Origin: Gymnogyps californianus
Lineage: Eukaryota; Chordata; Aves; Accipitriformes; Cathartidae
Assembly: GCF_018139145.2 (NCBI RefSeq)
Contig: NC_059471.1
Span: forward strand, 101,806,914 to 101,870,913
Direction: 5' to 3'
DNA: 64,000 nucleotides
Made by a program: the position numbers and the translations under genes. Shown here piece by piece: positions 23,748-38,526 of this stretch (the first letter of the stretch is position 1; every line of letters begins with the position of its first letter). The notes beneath the pieces are model-generated. The model did no database searches, was not told the origin of the DNA, and was given only the letters and a program-made list of their open reading frames with translations.

Positions 23748-25367
23748 GATTATAATTGTGTTTGAAGATAAGGCCTAAATAAGGTCAGAAATCTCTGCAA
23801 TAGTATAACCAAGAAAAAAAGCAGTAATGGCAAATGTATTGCATCTTGTTAATGATTATCATAGCTTTGAAATTCTACTTTTCCTTTAGCTTTATATAGT
23901 TTCAGTACGGAAAAACTTGTTTGTGAACTGATCTGAAAATAAAGCCATTGTTAAATGAGCCATGCTTTTAGAAATTTTTAATTGACTTACGGTCTACTGG
24001 AATAATCATGAGATGTTGAATGTATTTCGTGGTTTTTTAAATACTTAGAGAATTACTTCTACTTTACAGGAGGTTTGTCAAATTTCTCAGGAGTATTTAC
24101 AAAACTTTCTTTACAAAATAGTACTTGGTTTTCTGGTAATCTCTTCCTGTCTCAGTCGCATGCCTCATTAATCCTTTTACTTAAAGTTTGTAATCCTCTT
24201 AGATCACACTTAAAAAAAATATTTTAAAAGTAAATTTCAAAAAGGTGAGGTTTTTTACATATTTATATTTTTGTGACCACAGCTCTGGTTTTGGTGAAAT
24301 GTTCCCTAATGGGAATGTAAAAATTACTTAATGGCATCTGTACTTTTCTGTTTGTATTTTGAAGGTTTTCATTCTTTCTCTGCCAGTGTTTTTCTCAAAT
24401 CATTTTTTTTGTGACAATGTTTATAGTTCTTTCTATGGTATTACTTTCCAAAAAAGCCCAGGGTTAAGATTGTTATTCAAAATCATATCCCAATAACCTG
24501 TTTTTACACTGAACAGTAAAACGATTAAGGATGATTTAAAAAAAAAAAAAATTTTGTCCATTTTGAAAATTTTTGCAATAAAACTTCTGGAAGTATTTAG
24601 CTCCTGTACTTTCAGATGATGCAGATTTATTCTGCAGCCATTAACAGGTTAAGGCAGGCTTTTGAGTGACTTGAAGTCTGGAAGCCATATAAATATAATG
24701 CTATGGCTGACGTAATAATCTTTGATGTTACAGTACAGCACAATACCATGCTAATGCAGTTTTATGGCTCCTGGGATGCATCCAGTCTGCCAAGCGCACA
24801 AGCAGAACTTGTTCATATCTCTGCATCTGAGGACAAACGTGAACTCCTGAGAGTCGTTGGGGTGCCTAACCTCCTCAGCTTCTGAGAGTCTTGGGAAAAA
24901 AAATCTTTTTTGTCTAAAAAAAGGCATTCTTTATGAATAATATGAAGAGTTCTAACACTTTATACTGTATATGCATTCTGGATGGAAGCCTTAGCAATAG
25001 TCATGAAGAGGTGAAATATCCAGAGAGGGTGAAGTTAAGAGTATTCCTCACTTTGAAGACAAAAGCTATACACTTGATAGACTCAAAGTAAATAGAGATT
25101 TTAATGCTTGTAGTCTGCTTGGTGATGATGCTGTCCTGCTTTTTTTGTCCATTCTTTCTATCCTATGCCTTAATAAGAAAATGGAAATAAAATATGAATA
25201 CTGTTCTACATATTATCGAGTATTAAAGTTGTATTCAGTCTTAGTGTGTCTGTTTAGTTTAAGGATGGTGTCTTCAGCCTTCTCACTTGAGTAGCTTTTT
25301 TTGGCCTGTGAGCCTAGAGTAGGTTTTCTAGTTGCTCCTTTCCAGTTCTCATGTGGGAAGCTGAGGG

Positions 25368-25432
25368 GTGATTTGAATAAATTTCAAATAAATAATTCAA
25401 TAAAATTCAAATCACAAAGGTGATTTGAATAA
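25368..25432. repeat. Direct plus inverted repeat cluster
   Basis: GTGATTTGAATAA occurs twice (25368-25380 and 25420-25432). Between them ATTCAAATCAC (25405-25415) is the exact reverse complement of the first 11 bases of the second copy, forming an 11-bp stem with a 4-nt loop. Confidence 0.9.
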
Positions 25433-28400
25433 GTTTTGAGCTGAATACTCTATTTTCAGCTGGAGTAGAAGGATTTGAAGAGACTGTACAGTATAAAATT
25501 TTTGGTCAAGCAGTGCTTGACTGCTTTTTTTTATATACTTGGACTTTGAGGCATTGAATAGTGATTTAGGTGGCTTCCTTTAACTGTTGTCCACATGTTA
25601 GTTATACTTCTTGTGAAAGTACAGATAATACCATGAAACTGTAGTAGAAGGGCTGATTTCACAAGGGGAGGGAGAAATATTTTCATTTCTGTAGCTCTTT
25701 ATTGTGCTCAAGGCATTTCAGAGTGCATCATAACCAGCTGAAGCCTTGACAAAACAAGGTGCTAACAGAGAACCCTCATGCTGCAGCTTTGAGTGTATTG
25801 GTCTTGTTAAGGGGAGGTATTTGAGAGCAGGTTCAGGTTTATATCGCACTTGGACCCTCTGTAGATCTCCTAGGTCAGGTGAAAATAGCAAAATACTTAT
25901 TTCTATGTCAAAAATCCAGTACTAGTTGAGTCCTTAAAGTGTGCTGATCATTCCATTCTTGGAGCAAACAATGCAAATACCTTTGTAAGTAGAAGTAAAA
26001 TGGAAATATATAATATTTATATAATATGCTAACATAAGTCATACATATGGGGTAAAAATAAGAGTAAGGAGCAGTCAAATTTAGCATTGTTTAGAAACAA
26101 TTTCAGTAGTGCTGCACAAGATGGTTGTTGGGTGGCTTAAAAATGCCTAGAAGTAAAAACAAATACTATAACATTGTCATTAATAGCATAGATGTTGGAG
26201 ATATTAATGAAAAATATTTCCATATGATCCAATGCTCTAGTCATTAGCTCAAAGTCATGAAAAAAGATCATAGGCAAGATCTGTGCTACAACAAGATTAA
26301 GAGCTTTAATCTTCCTGGAGAATCAAATGGAAACTTGGAAGAACTTTGTCTGGTGTAAATCACTGTGCTCTGGTCACACCGACAAGTCTAGTATACATTA
26401 GAACACTATGGAGTGCATTTCCTTATATTCGTTGCTATCTATCTTTTTTTAGGAACAAATTTAGCTTTGTTCTCTAGGAATACTGGCGCATACATACTCA
26501 TGTAAAAAGAAAAATATGAAAATAACTACAGAATGTTAGATGTGATACTAACTTGAAACTTATCCCAAACACCTCTCAATAACATAAGTATTAATAAAAT
26601 GATTAAGATCAGCAATGACTGAACTGTCCTATGCAGAATAGGTTTAAAATGATAAAAAGACAGTCTTTTTGGCAGCAATCATACAGAAAGCTTAATTCTA
26701 CAGCAGTTTGTTACTCAAATTGCTTATTCAGTTGGGCAAGTTTTAATAAGCAATGTTTATAAACTTAGATTTATAAGTAATATTGGTCATTAATAAAGAA
26801 TATGCTTTTTAGTGTCATAACTGAATGTCAGAAGAACTGAAAATGGAAAATGAGGAAAATAATTTAAAAATGGTTACACAAAGTTCATATATGGTACATT
26901 AAATAGAAATGACATTATAGTTTGGGTTTTGTTCTTACATGTATGAAAACATACTGGAGATCTGGATGTGTGGTTTTGTTTTTATTGGTTTTTAAAATGG
27001 TATTCTAACAAAGATGTGCCACCTTCCTCAACTGGGGTGTTAGGTAGTTTTAATTGGGGTTAGTTTGGGTTTTTTTCCTCTTGCTCTAAGTATGACCAGG
27101 TCCAAAGCGTGGTTATGTACTTCAGACTTTTCATGGAGATGCTTCTCAAGTTAGTGAGGAAAAATTAAGTTTTTGTTGTTACTGTATCTTCTGATAAATA
27201 ATCCAAGAGCTGTTTTGACACCAATGTGGCAGGTAAAACTGAATGCGAAAGAAGAGTTGGTGAAGCTAGTTAGTGTTTTCTATGTACTAATTTATAAAAA
27301 ATGTAAGATAATTCAGGAGCCCTGCTTTTCACTAAGACTTCAGCTTGGTGAAACAAGTCTCACAACCATGACGTAGAGACTGTGGGTGGGTTTTTGAGGG
27401 TTCGTTCCCCTCCCCCCAGGACTTGATACAGCTGATTATAGAAGTATCTGAGGGATGGACCCAACTGAGACTCTTGTCAGTAACGTAAGGACTTCACTTT
27501 GTGACGAGAGGTTTCTAGACGCCTCTGGCCTAAAAGCAACTAGGAATGACTTTATAATTAGTTACATTTTTTTCCATTCAGATAGCCAGAACCTGCCCCT
27601 ACCCGCAAGGGAAACTGTATTTTTTAAGTCTGAAGAGATCATTCATGCAGTATGAATTATTGTAACCTGGCATTTATGAAGGATTTTCAGGCTTTTTTTT
27701 CCCCTAAAAAAAAAAAAAGAAAAAGAGACTCGGGCTCCATCAAATTTTACCAAAAAAGTTTGAAGCATAAAGGATTGTCATTTCCATGAGAGAGGGGAGC
27801 TGTGGGAGTGAGCCAGTGTGGAATGTTTGTACTCTTATTTTTCTCGTAGAATATGAGAATATGCTGGAAATGTATTAGTGAAGCTGAAATATTCTCTGTC
27901 TTCAATGAACCTGAAGTTAGGACTGCGGTCTAAAGTATTATTATTTTTTTATTTTTTGTGTCTGTAATGCATAATTAAACTGTGGAAGTCATTGTCCTAG
28001 AATGTTTGGGAGTCCAGGAGCCTAATATTAAAAAAGAGGTGGGACTGATTCATGAGTAGTATCTTGTCAAACACAGTGATTAGGGTGTAACTTAATCCTC
28101 AGAGTTTGTGAAGTGCTATTGCCAGGTTTAGATGGGAGAAGAGTAGTCTATATGTACCTGGCTTCATACCTTTTGTCTCTTCCTCCAAGCATTTGTTACT
28201 GCCAGAGATAACTAGAATGGCTTTCTTCTTTTCATTAACTACATGAGTCATTATTTATTACTGGTCCCACTCATAAAAGCAGAGCTATCAATACTCATAG
28301 TGAGTGCAGTGGATTTAATTTATTAAAATGTAACCTCGTTGTCCAAGATAAACTTTCCTCTTCACTTTGCAGATTTTCAGATAGTTCAGAAGTTAATAGT

Positions 28401-31400
28401 TGAATTTGAATTGTTTTTCCTTTTTGAGGTTTTCTTTTTTGGAGTTATTTTGATGTGGGCTGACTTCCTGGCAGGAAAACGCACTCTTAGCTATTGAGCT
28501 GAGAGTACATTGCAGACCTAATGAGTTGGATTTTAGTTACTTCTTGTTCCTGAAGTACAAAAGGTATTATGAAAATGCAACACACACATACACTGTGAAC
28601 ACCATAAACTGTGAGACAGTATATCTCTTCGATGCAACAGTGGTTTTAGGAGTGGTAAATGTGACCAAACTGCCCTATTACGAGAGTGAAGTAGGAGTGA
28701 GTTGAAAGTATTGCGATTAGTTTTTCCTGTCTGTATTCAGTCTGGCTGAAGGATGTTTCTGACGGGATAAACTTGAGTCATTTGGCAGACAGTTGGCAAG
28801 GAGAAAAATAAGGTGCTTTTGGCACTTCTTTCCTGGAAGCTACGTTGTAGTGGCCCTATTGAGAAGCTGCAGAGAGCTTTCTTGAAGCATACATAGAAAC
28901 TGCCGTAAAAGCTTAATGCTGTAATAGGTGTATGGCCAGTCTTTTAGCTGTAAATATGCTGGATTGCGTGTTGGCTTTGAGTGGAGATTATGGTGAGATG
29001 AGGATTGTTTGATAAATGGATTGATACGTATGTGTGTCTGTATCACACTCTTGGGAAAAAAAAAAAAATCTTGGTATCCTTAAAAATAGAGTCAGACTTT
29101 GACTTTTAGATGTTGTATAGGCGAGTAAAACAAAATCACTTTATTTTCTTTCATTGACAGAATACCATTCTGGAAGCTTCCATGAAGGTTTGGGCCTGCT
29201 TTCAAAACAAGGCACTGTCTGGATGAAAAGGCCTCTTAAAAATCAGGATGCTTTCCAAATAAAAACTGGCTGAAAGGCATGGAGAATTGTTTCTCTTTTT
29301 CCTAGAGGTACTGTTTCCTTTCTATGTGGAGACAGGAAGCCAGAGTAACTGAGCTGGTGAACTGCCAGAAGACGCAAGCTGTATTGTTATTATAAATTGT
29401 TTTTTTCCTCTTTTCAGTTTTTGTAGGTGAAGAAGCAGTTCATAATCCATATAGTTAAATAAAACACATCTGTGGGCTTCTAGTGAAAATATGAGAAAGG
29501 GAGGGTGTAACCCAACAAATGTAGATAATATATGTTATGAAATATGTTAGGAACAACTCCCATCTCTGATATTTCTTTACAGAATTTTGATAATTATTCA
29601 GGGCTGGTGGCTTTGCTAGGAAGCTGCAGTACTAATACGTCCATTGCTATAGAAAGCTGAGGCTACTTTTAGTCCTGCTTTTTGTCTAAAAGTGGGAATA
29701 TGTATGTTGCAGACTGGTTTGCCCAGTTCAGGGAGGAGAATGAAATTAAATATGGGCAAAAGAAGAAAAGATGAGATAAGAACTATAAAATGTGTATTTC
29801 TTGCAGGTTGTGGTATTAAATAATAAGAGAGATTTTCTTGTGTCAAGCAGAACATGCATACTTGTGAAGTATTGTGGAGAAAGCTTATGTGTGTGGCTTA
29901 TGTAAGCGAGAGGGAATCAGTGGGAACTCATGAGTGGTATTTGTCCAACTTCGGAGGTATGTGGACGCTTCTTTGCAGGATGGATTTTTTTTAATCAATT
30001 TCCTGTAGTTAGACTACTTGGCACTTTGGCCATATCGCATCAAGCTGATAGCAAAGATCAGTTGGCTAATGGAAACAGTGATTAAGAGCTTGAATTTTCC
30101 TGAGGCTCCAGGGTGATAGTGAAACAGCTGCTGTTGCAGGCAGTGGAAAGTATGAATAACTCTTGCCTAGGGTTGTATAACCAAAAGAATAATCGGATCA
30201 GAGACTAGGTTAAATCATTGTGACTTCTATTAAAAATGCTGTTAGTCCATGTGTTCACGCCTCATTACAGCATATAATTTAAGGATGCTAAATAGAGCCC
30301 ACCTATTAGGCATGAATAGATAAAGCCTTCACATCAGGAGTCAGATACTTTTCTCTCGAGAAAGGAATGGGGGAGAAGGTCATTTGCCTGAGAGGTGTAT
30401 CATAACTTTGAACACGTTTTAAAAGTTTTTTTTCTTTGGTATATGCCAAGCAAACTTTAAAAGCAATTTTAGTAACCTAGCCCATAGCAGATTAAGTGCA
30501 GTAATTCTTCACAGGAGACAATTTCAGGAGAGATTCCTTAATTAACTGCTTGAGATGCAGCTGTGTGTCTTGTTTCTCCCTTAGTAAGTTGCCAAAATAA
30601 AACTCTGTTCTTACCAATATTAGACTGCAATGATGAAGTTTTCATCTCCCCTGCTGAAAAAAGTGAAAAACAGATATTTCTATAGGAAGGGTGGAGGAAG
30701 CAGAAGATAGAATGAAATGCAGAACTGTATTCATTTTCAGCAATGTTAATTGAAGTGTAAGTTCATAAACAAAAAACGTTGCCTTGAATATTCAGGAAGT
30801 TGTAATGGTTTCAGGCATTATTTTCTAATACTGATCTTTTTTCCCCCTTCAGTCAAAACAGATGTGTTCTTGCCATATAAACAAAGAAATTAAATGCATC
30901 CTGAAAGCTCTACTGTTAAGTACCTCAAAAGCTTTAAATGCCAGTGCTTTTTGTTACCAGTACTGTTTCAACAGCAAAATTACCCTGAGGCATCTCTGAT
31001 CAGGTCAGATGGTCATATGTCTATTTTGCTGGGTTTTTTTTAAATGCCAAGATATTGCCACTAGCTGTTGAAGTAATTCAGCCCTTGTGTGCTATTGTGT
31101 GGCTGCTGCAACGGAAGGGTTAGTTACATAGAAAGCTTCACAAACTTTGCAGACAGTTAGGCTGTTTGACTGTTAAAAAGCTGTAATTGATTGTATTGTA
31201 GTATGTTTGCAAATACAGGTTATAATTTATCACAGTATCTAGTATGTCACTAATGTAACGTGCCTGACAAAATTACAGTATATTATACATTAACCTTACC
31301 AAAAATGCATGTGATTTAGGATAAAATTCAGACTCTTCTGTGGCTCCTTTTATTATCTTTATTAGTATATTTTTTAAATGCTTTTGAAATTTCTAGGTGC

Positions 31401-34400
31401 GCTTAGTATGTTCTTAGAAGTACAATAACTAATTGCAATTATATTGTTCTTCTGCTACCTACCCAGAACATTCTTTAAAAATATTTTGAAACTATCTTCC
31501 GTTCTTCCTTCCCTGACTCCAGTGGAAAATTTCATTCTTTAAAGTTCACAAAAATACCAGCCTGCTTCTGAACAACTACTGTGGTTTTCTAAAGATTCCT
31601 GTGTTAGAGCATAATTTTTTTTTTCCTTGACTTTTGTTTTTCCCTTAGTCACAGAGAACCTATCAGAAGAGTGGTCAGAAGACGAACACTGTAACTTCTA
31701 CTTGCCTATGATAATATCTTTCATACTTAAGCTAAACAAATACTGTTGTCATGCTATAAAGAACTAGTCATTAAAAAAGCCCCAAAACACATGCTGTTTT
31801 CATACAGTTTAGTCCTTATCTTCCGTCTAACTTGGCACTCCCTCAGGTAGTAGTTTTGGCATAATATAGTTGCATTTTTAAATGATAGTAAGTAGTTAAT
31901 TGCAGGACTTCATTAAATTTCATCAGGATTATGGCCATATCTTCACTCAATATGACAGTTTGTGTACCTGTCATAGCTGAAAAAACACCGTAACAATTTA
32001 GAAAAATGTTTTGGGGACAAATCCTGCTTTACTTCTTGGAAATGACAGCTAAAGATCAAAAGGAGAAAAAAAAAAATCACTAAAATACACATTCATGCTG
32101 CAAGTTTAAAAAAAAAAAGAAAAAAGCCAAGGTAATATCTAGATTTAGTTTCACCTGTTAACCATCTTTGTCATTTAAAGGATAAACTGGGTGTCTTAGG
32201 TACAATTTGGCACACGTATGGAGACTGAATTTTAAATATAAGCTATATTAAGTGCACCAGAGTGATAGCTGACAACATGCAGCAAAGCATTTTTGTATCA
32301 GCAGAAACGCCACAAGCTCCCACTTTGCTTTTAGAAAACAGAAGCAGCAGAACTGAAAGTGAGAGGAGGAGGTTGCTCCTATGGTGTGATGAGGGAAGTG
32401 TTGATGAGTTAGGCTGCTGTGGAAGCATCCTGGCAACACCGGCCTTGCAATCTTGGAAGGGGCCATTCTTTCCGAGCAGCTGCCCTCCACTCTAGTGCCC
32501 TTATCACTAAGGCAGGGACTCACAGGGCTTTTGAAGGCTCTGAAGTGGGCCAAATAGATAACAAGTCTGCAGCTGGATAGCTGCTGCAGGTTGTGAGTTG
32601 CTTCTAATAGCACAGGTCACAGTTTCTAAGAAACGCACCTTAGAATTGTCATCAGATTTTGCAGCATTCCTGGCATTAGGTTATATGTGTGCATGAGCTT
32701 GTCCAGTGTTGTCAAACTATCATCGCATTCTGGCGTGAATGAACTGGGTTTGTGTGAGAGCGTTGCCCCTTTGTCTTTTATGTTTGTTTCCTCCCTTCTG
32801 AAAATGCCAAGCATACTCTTAAAGCTGATGGCAATTCTGAGATCTGTGCATGTTCAATGGAAACAAAATTGAAATTGCCAGCTCCTTTCTTGGGAGCCTC
32901 TGACGAGCTGCCTTCTAGGTACTGTAAATGACTGCAAATTTTAATTTGCTAGCTGAAAATATTAATACCTACTATATTACCTACTATAATAAACCTCTGA
33001 CCCCGTAGATGATGCAGTCCTGAAGGTGTGTTTGAAGCCTAAAAGATATACAAGATGTTTGCTAGTCAAAGTGAATTAACCAGGATAAAATTACGTGCAG
33101 CTCCTTAATTCTTATGCACTGCTGTGAGTCCATTTTCCCCCTCCATAATGCACAGAAGTTCAGGTGTTACAGAACACCACACTGATTTTGAAGCTTTTAT
33201 CTCTGAAAATGTTCTGAACTAGCTTTTTATTTAATAGCAGACTTTCGTTAAATTAAGAATATTTTAGTGACTGTCTTGTGGTAGATTCCTGCAGAAGTCA
33301 GTGCAGGAGGTAAACAGAAATACTGAACAGTCAAGCCGTATTGTAATTTCAATACAGGGGTGATGAAGAAGAGTCTTGTCTGACATAGCTGGGACCTGAA
33401 CCGATGCTATTTAGAGAGTCCTTTGGTCTGGGAAACAGATAATGACACTGGTGTCTGGTTTTTGAGGGGTGTTTCTTTCTCACAGTTAATCAGCTATTAA
33501 AGTTATTTGTAGTAGATCTATTCTTTTAAATGCCGTGGTGACTAATGAAACAAAGCATGTGATGCTTTAAAAAGTAAAGTCTAATATCACTTCTAAACAA
33601 ATAAATTCAAAAAATCCTAGATTATAGGAGAACCAGATGGAATGATAAGAATTAACTTCTGATTACTTAGTGGTTGATTGTAAATTGCAAAGTAGAAGTT
33701 ACTTTAAATCTGTGCTGTCTTTGCTTCCGTGTCTCTCTTTCCTAGACTAAACCTGGTGTAAACTCCTGCAGCTCAGTGTTTGGGACCTATAGTTTAACCA
33801 TAATTATTAGGAGGGCTGTTGCCCCATCATCTTATCCTTAAAAATTGCCCAAGTATAAGCTTTAAGTACGAGGTAAAGGGTCCTGTGAAAGCCAAGTAAC
33901 AGGAGAACAATAGCCAGCTGCAACGCTTCAGTCCTTCAAAACTGCAATGCAATACAGCCACTTACAGATAAGTTACCGGCAGTTTGCGCTAATGTAGTCC
34001 AAAAGCTGAGGTAGTGTCAGCGGAGGAGCCGAGGTCCCTTTTGGGCCCCTGTGCACCCGGGCAGCTCTCTGGCAGGAGAATCTGCTGCTTGTGGCACTGA
34101 GGAGTTGGCACAGCACTGGGAACAGTTAACGCTGAGCAGTGGCGTTAGCTTGGAAGGTCAGCCATGTTCTTTCTGAACAGTTGGACGTATCTAATAGGAG
34201 TAAAGGCTAGGAAGACCGAGAAGTTTGCTGTGTGACAGACCATGAGGGTTTGGGAGGAAATGGTAGTTGGATCTAAAAATCTAAAACCAAAGAATGACTG
34301 TAAGCAAGTAAGTGCTGAAAAGTCTTAATGTGTCAACCCAACCAGGTCGCCTTAAATCTTGAAGTGAATAGTCTTATTTTTTTAATAGATTGGGTGTGGG

Positions 34401-37400
34401 ACACCAAAGTTTACTACTGAACAGACAGATCTGATTGTATTTATTTTATAGTATATTGGAGCCTCACCCATATCAGACAGAAAAGGAATTATTGTAATTG
34501 CTACATCCTGCAGTTGCGTTTAATTACAGACAAAACAGTGTGCAGTAGAGCAATTTAAAAGAGAATTGTTCCTAGTTTAGCAGTGTGGGGTGGTTTGGTT
34601 GGGGTTTTTTCCTCTCCCCTATAAAGAAGAACATACTCTGGAAAGTTTTGTTGTTGCAAGCTGATTTATGTTTAATGTAACTTGTAGTTTCTGAGCCTCA
34701 AAACAGGCAGCTGACTCTTTCTGGTAATTGACAATGTAGCTTCTCTTGTAAATTCACAAGACCATGGTTTCTTAAGGGAACTGCTGGTAAGATTTTTAAT
34801 TTTTTTTTCCTCCCCACTTCTTTTTTCCAACACACTTAATCTTTTCATGTATTTGCACATTATTGTTTAATCTCTCTTCCCCTCCTTTCCCAACCTCCCT
34901 CCTCCTTGCTTGTTTTAAGTCTCACTTTTTTGCTGACTGTTCTGGTTAGTACTTTGCATTGCATATTGTCTTATTTGAAGACTGTAATTCTTCTGCATTT
35001 AAATCTGCAAAAACCTTGTTGTAACATTTAGGTTGCATAATGTAGAACTGGAAATGCTTGTTGTAAGCTCTTTTTTGCTCTGCTTGGCAGGTTTGAAATG
35101 TCAGCTAAAATTTTCTGAGTTGGCTTTAGAAACAACCAAGGTAGTGCTTTCCTTAGAAGCTGTCAGAATCAAGTGACTTTGAGAAGAAGTGACCAGTCTG
35201 TGGTGGTTAAAAATACAGTGTTTATGAAACTCTGACTCCTAAAAGACTGTCTGTTAATCATGCACAAACTGTCTTTATGAAGAACACCTAGCACATCAGT
35301 GTGTTTCCCTCATAGTCAAACTTGTGAAATAAAACACTTTATCTCCAAGCTTTTTACAGAAGTAGTTAAATCAAAACCCCATTCATCTGGAAAAAGTGAT
35401 AAGCCTTAACTGTTCACATGGGAAAGATGTCTTTATTTCTGTATTTACTTAAGGGCTAAGTATACAATAGTAGTCTTTCCTTTGACTAGGACGTTATTGT
35501 TGCAGTAACTTAATGAAGTTCCTCAGAAATACCTTGGAGAGTGGCATTAATAGCAAACAGACTAAGAATAGCTCAGGGCAGCGCCCTGAAGGGATCTGTC
35601 TGCCTTTCTTCCTTGGCTGGAGAGACGGCTTCATGGTTGTATTTTCCAAAACAGGGTTTGGGGGACTATGAGAACAAGTAAACAAGAAATTTGAAAGCAC
35701 TAGGGAAACCAGAGAAATTATATCCATGTTTAATATCGCACTCAAATTTCTTTATTATTTAACCTTCACTGGGAAATAGGAACAATTTTATAACGCCAAA
35801 AACCTATTTTGATAGCACTGTTTTACTTATATGTGTGATAACCTATGTTTCTAAAATTGGTGAAAATGAATAGAGCATACAGTGTAAACACTTTAAGTAG
35901 TTTCAAATGGGGGCTTAATGGAAGTCCAGTAGAACTTGCCTGAAGCAAGGACTGTAAAGCTCTCATCACAATGAAATTTGTCAGTCATATTCAAGCCATG
36001 AGAAATGTGAGCAGTGCTTTGTCAGACTGCCTGGGAAGGGAGGAATTGGGTAATCGATTGCCCTTTTAAGCAGGAAAGAATGTCTGGTGAGAGAAATCAA
36101 CCTGTTACCCTTTGAATTGCACAGAGGCAGCAACCCAGATATAAATAACGTAGAACGATGTTACGTGTAGTTTCACTATACCCAGAGCTTATCTGCATAC
36201 TGAACAAAATTAAGTTCCCTTACATTTCTTAATGAAAATGGGAGGAGATGAGGGTCCTGGGAACTACTTTGAAGACTCATTTGTTTAAGTAGTACCCTCC
36301 TGACTCGGGCTTGATCAGACAGAGGGTAACCAGAACTTTGATCAAGTACTGAAGTCAGCCTCACTGGTGTGTGCTGTGTTGAACTGACACCACAAGGGAT
36401 TTTAGAAACCAGTCGGGAAAGTAGTTTCAGGGAACTTGTAATTATTTCACAGTCCCTCTATGTAAACAAACTCTTTGTAGTGTTGTGCCTTCCAAGAAAA
36501 GAACAAACTTTTGATGGAAGATGTAAGTATTCAGAAAGGCTCTTTCTAAATTTCCTTACCAAAAAAAAATTAAAAAAAGAAAAAAAAATCCTGTTTCCTA
36601 GGGCTTCTAAGGCTGGAGTTCTAGTAAATGGGGATATATAGAAAATGGAGTGAAAAATATGCATACATTTTGGTTTGTTCATAATATTTTTTGGGGAAAA
36701 TAAGCATTTAGATTTCTTTTCAAAATTTTTAAACAAAATCAAATTACACCCCTCACACCCCCTGTCCTCAACCTACCCTCTTTCCCAGTTTCTCAAGACT
36801 TCTGTCTCAGAGGATTTGGCAGAGAAGGTTTCCTCAGAGATATTGCTCTTAAGAGGCTGAGTAAATTTCTTGCAATGTGGAACATCATTTTCACCTAAAT
36901 CTTCAATCAGGCCAGTGTTTATAATTACCACCTTTCTATAAAGAAGCAAGAAGAATTGTTTGGGAAACTCCAGTTCTGTTTATGAGTGTGTCTATAGATT
37001 TGGGATTCAGATGTATATACTTGACTGTTCATTTTCTCTTCCCACATACACACTGATAGAGGATAAGTGTCCTGCTATTTAAACACAGTAGCCCTTTCTG
37101 GGTTAATGGAAAGGGCGTTAGATCTGCTGACAGCTCTGCTCTTTGAGGCTTCTTTTTGCAGGAACTGTTTGTATTTTCACTGGAGCCTAACAGCCTCTGG
37201 CTTTTGAGGTTGCCATAAAGTCAAATGGTTGTAACCTGTCCTCATAGGCTTACCTTCAGTTGTATTAAACAGGTAACTTTGTATTTACTGATAGTTTCGG
37301 GGTTTTTGTCGTATCGTTTGGCCCCAACATCTAAACAGTGATAAATCCCTTCTAAGAGGAGCTTACAGATAAGGACTTGATCCTCCTTTCATTTAGGAAA

Positions 37401-37940
37401 GTGGCAATGTTATGGCATTAACTTTAACTGGGAACAGAATCAAGACATAAAATAGTGATGTCAGGATCAGGACAGGCAAGAGAGGATAAAATGGACTATT
37501 AAAGGATGTACTAAGTCTAGTTACATGTCGAAGTAGAAATGTGTGTAAGCCTGGAGTAACTTGTTTAGGAAAACAAGCGTGTGCATGTTTGCCATGATGG
37601 CAGTTACTCTGGGTATAGGAGTGTTTGAGTTAACAAAATCATGTTTGATAGAATGAAGTCACTAAAACATGCTGTTTGCTTTTAGAGAGAATCTCAAAGC
37701 TTCTCAGTTAGAAACTAGACAATGAGAATATACTACTTTACATATTGTGCAGACTTTGTGAAATGTTTTCCAGGAAAGTTGAGTACAGCCATGAATCACT
37801 TATGGAAAACCCAGTGGAATGAATTAGTCAAAGAAATATTTGAGTGACCACTCTGCCTTCTGCTATCAGAAAACAGTTCAGCTTTCCATGATTTTATACA
37901 AATCACGTGGCATAAATAAGAAAAGCTATAGTTAGAATAG

Positions 37941-38526
37941 TGTCATGGTTTAACCCCAGCCAGCAACTAAGCACCACGCAGCTGCTTCCCCTTCCCCCCT
38001 CCCAGTGGGGTGGGGAGGAGGAAGAAAAAGTAAAACTTGTGGGTTGAGATAAGAACAGTTTAATAACTAAAGTAAAATAAAATACACTACTAACTAAGAA
38101 TAATAATAATATAATAATAATTGCAATGAAAAGGAATATAACAAAAAAAAGAAAAGAAATAACACCCAAGAAAAGACAAGTGATGCACAATGCAATTGCT
38201 CACCACCCACTGACCGATGCCAGAGCCATGATCCACGCCTCCTGGCCAACTCCCCCCAGTTTATATACTGGGCATGATGTTCCATGGTATGGAATATCCC
38301 TTTGGCTAGTTCAGGTCAGCTGTCCTGGCTCTGCTCCCTCCCAGCTTCTTGCACACCTGCTTGCTGGCAGAGCATGGGAAACTGAAAAGTCCTTAACTTA
38401 AGATAAGTGCTACTTAGCAACAGCTAAAACATCAGATTGTTATCAACATCATTCTCACACTAAATCCAAATCACTATATCAGCTACTAAGAAGAAAATTC
38501 ACTCCATCCCAGCAGAAACCAGGACA
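37941..38526 (-). mobile_element. Solo LTR of an endogenous retrovirus (ERVL-like avian family)
   Basis: A 586-bp element starts TGTC and ends GACA (short terminal inverted repeat) and is flanked by a perfect 5-bp target-site duplication, AATAG (37936-37940 and 38527-38531). No internal viral genes are present, so it is a solo LTR left by recombination between the two LTRs of a provirus. Minus-strand transcription is inferred: on that strand there is a TATATAAA box (+ strand TTTATATA near 38260), and further downstream an ATTAAA poly(A) signal (+ strand TTTAAT near 38058) before a GT/T-rich stretch. An AAT-repeat stretch lies near 38100. It resembles, from memory, an LTR family abundant in neoavian genomes. 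The 5-bp duplication fits class III (ERVL-type) integration. It lies antisense to RCAN1 in intron 1. Confidence 0.9.

Noticed and set aside
32248..32613. 121-codon minus-strand Cys/Ser-rich frame in RCAN1 intron 1
   Set aside because: No recognisable domain, overlaps other short frames on both strands, no splice context.
37903..38401. Short frames inside the 38-kb element
   Set aside because: They are translations of LTR sequence; no retroviral gag, pol or env motif is present.
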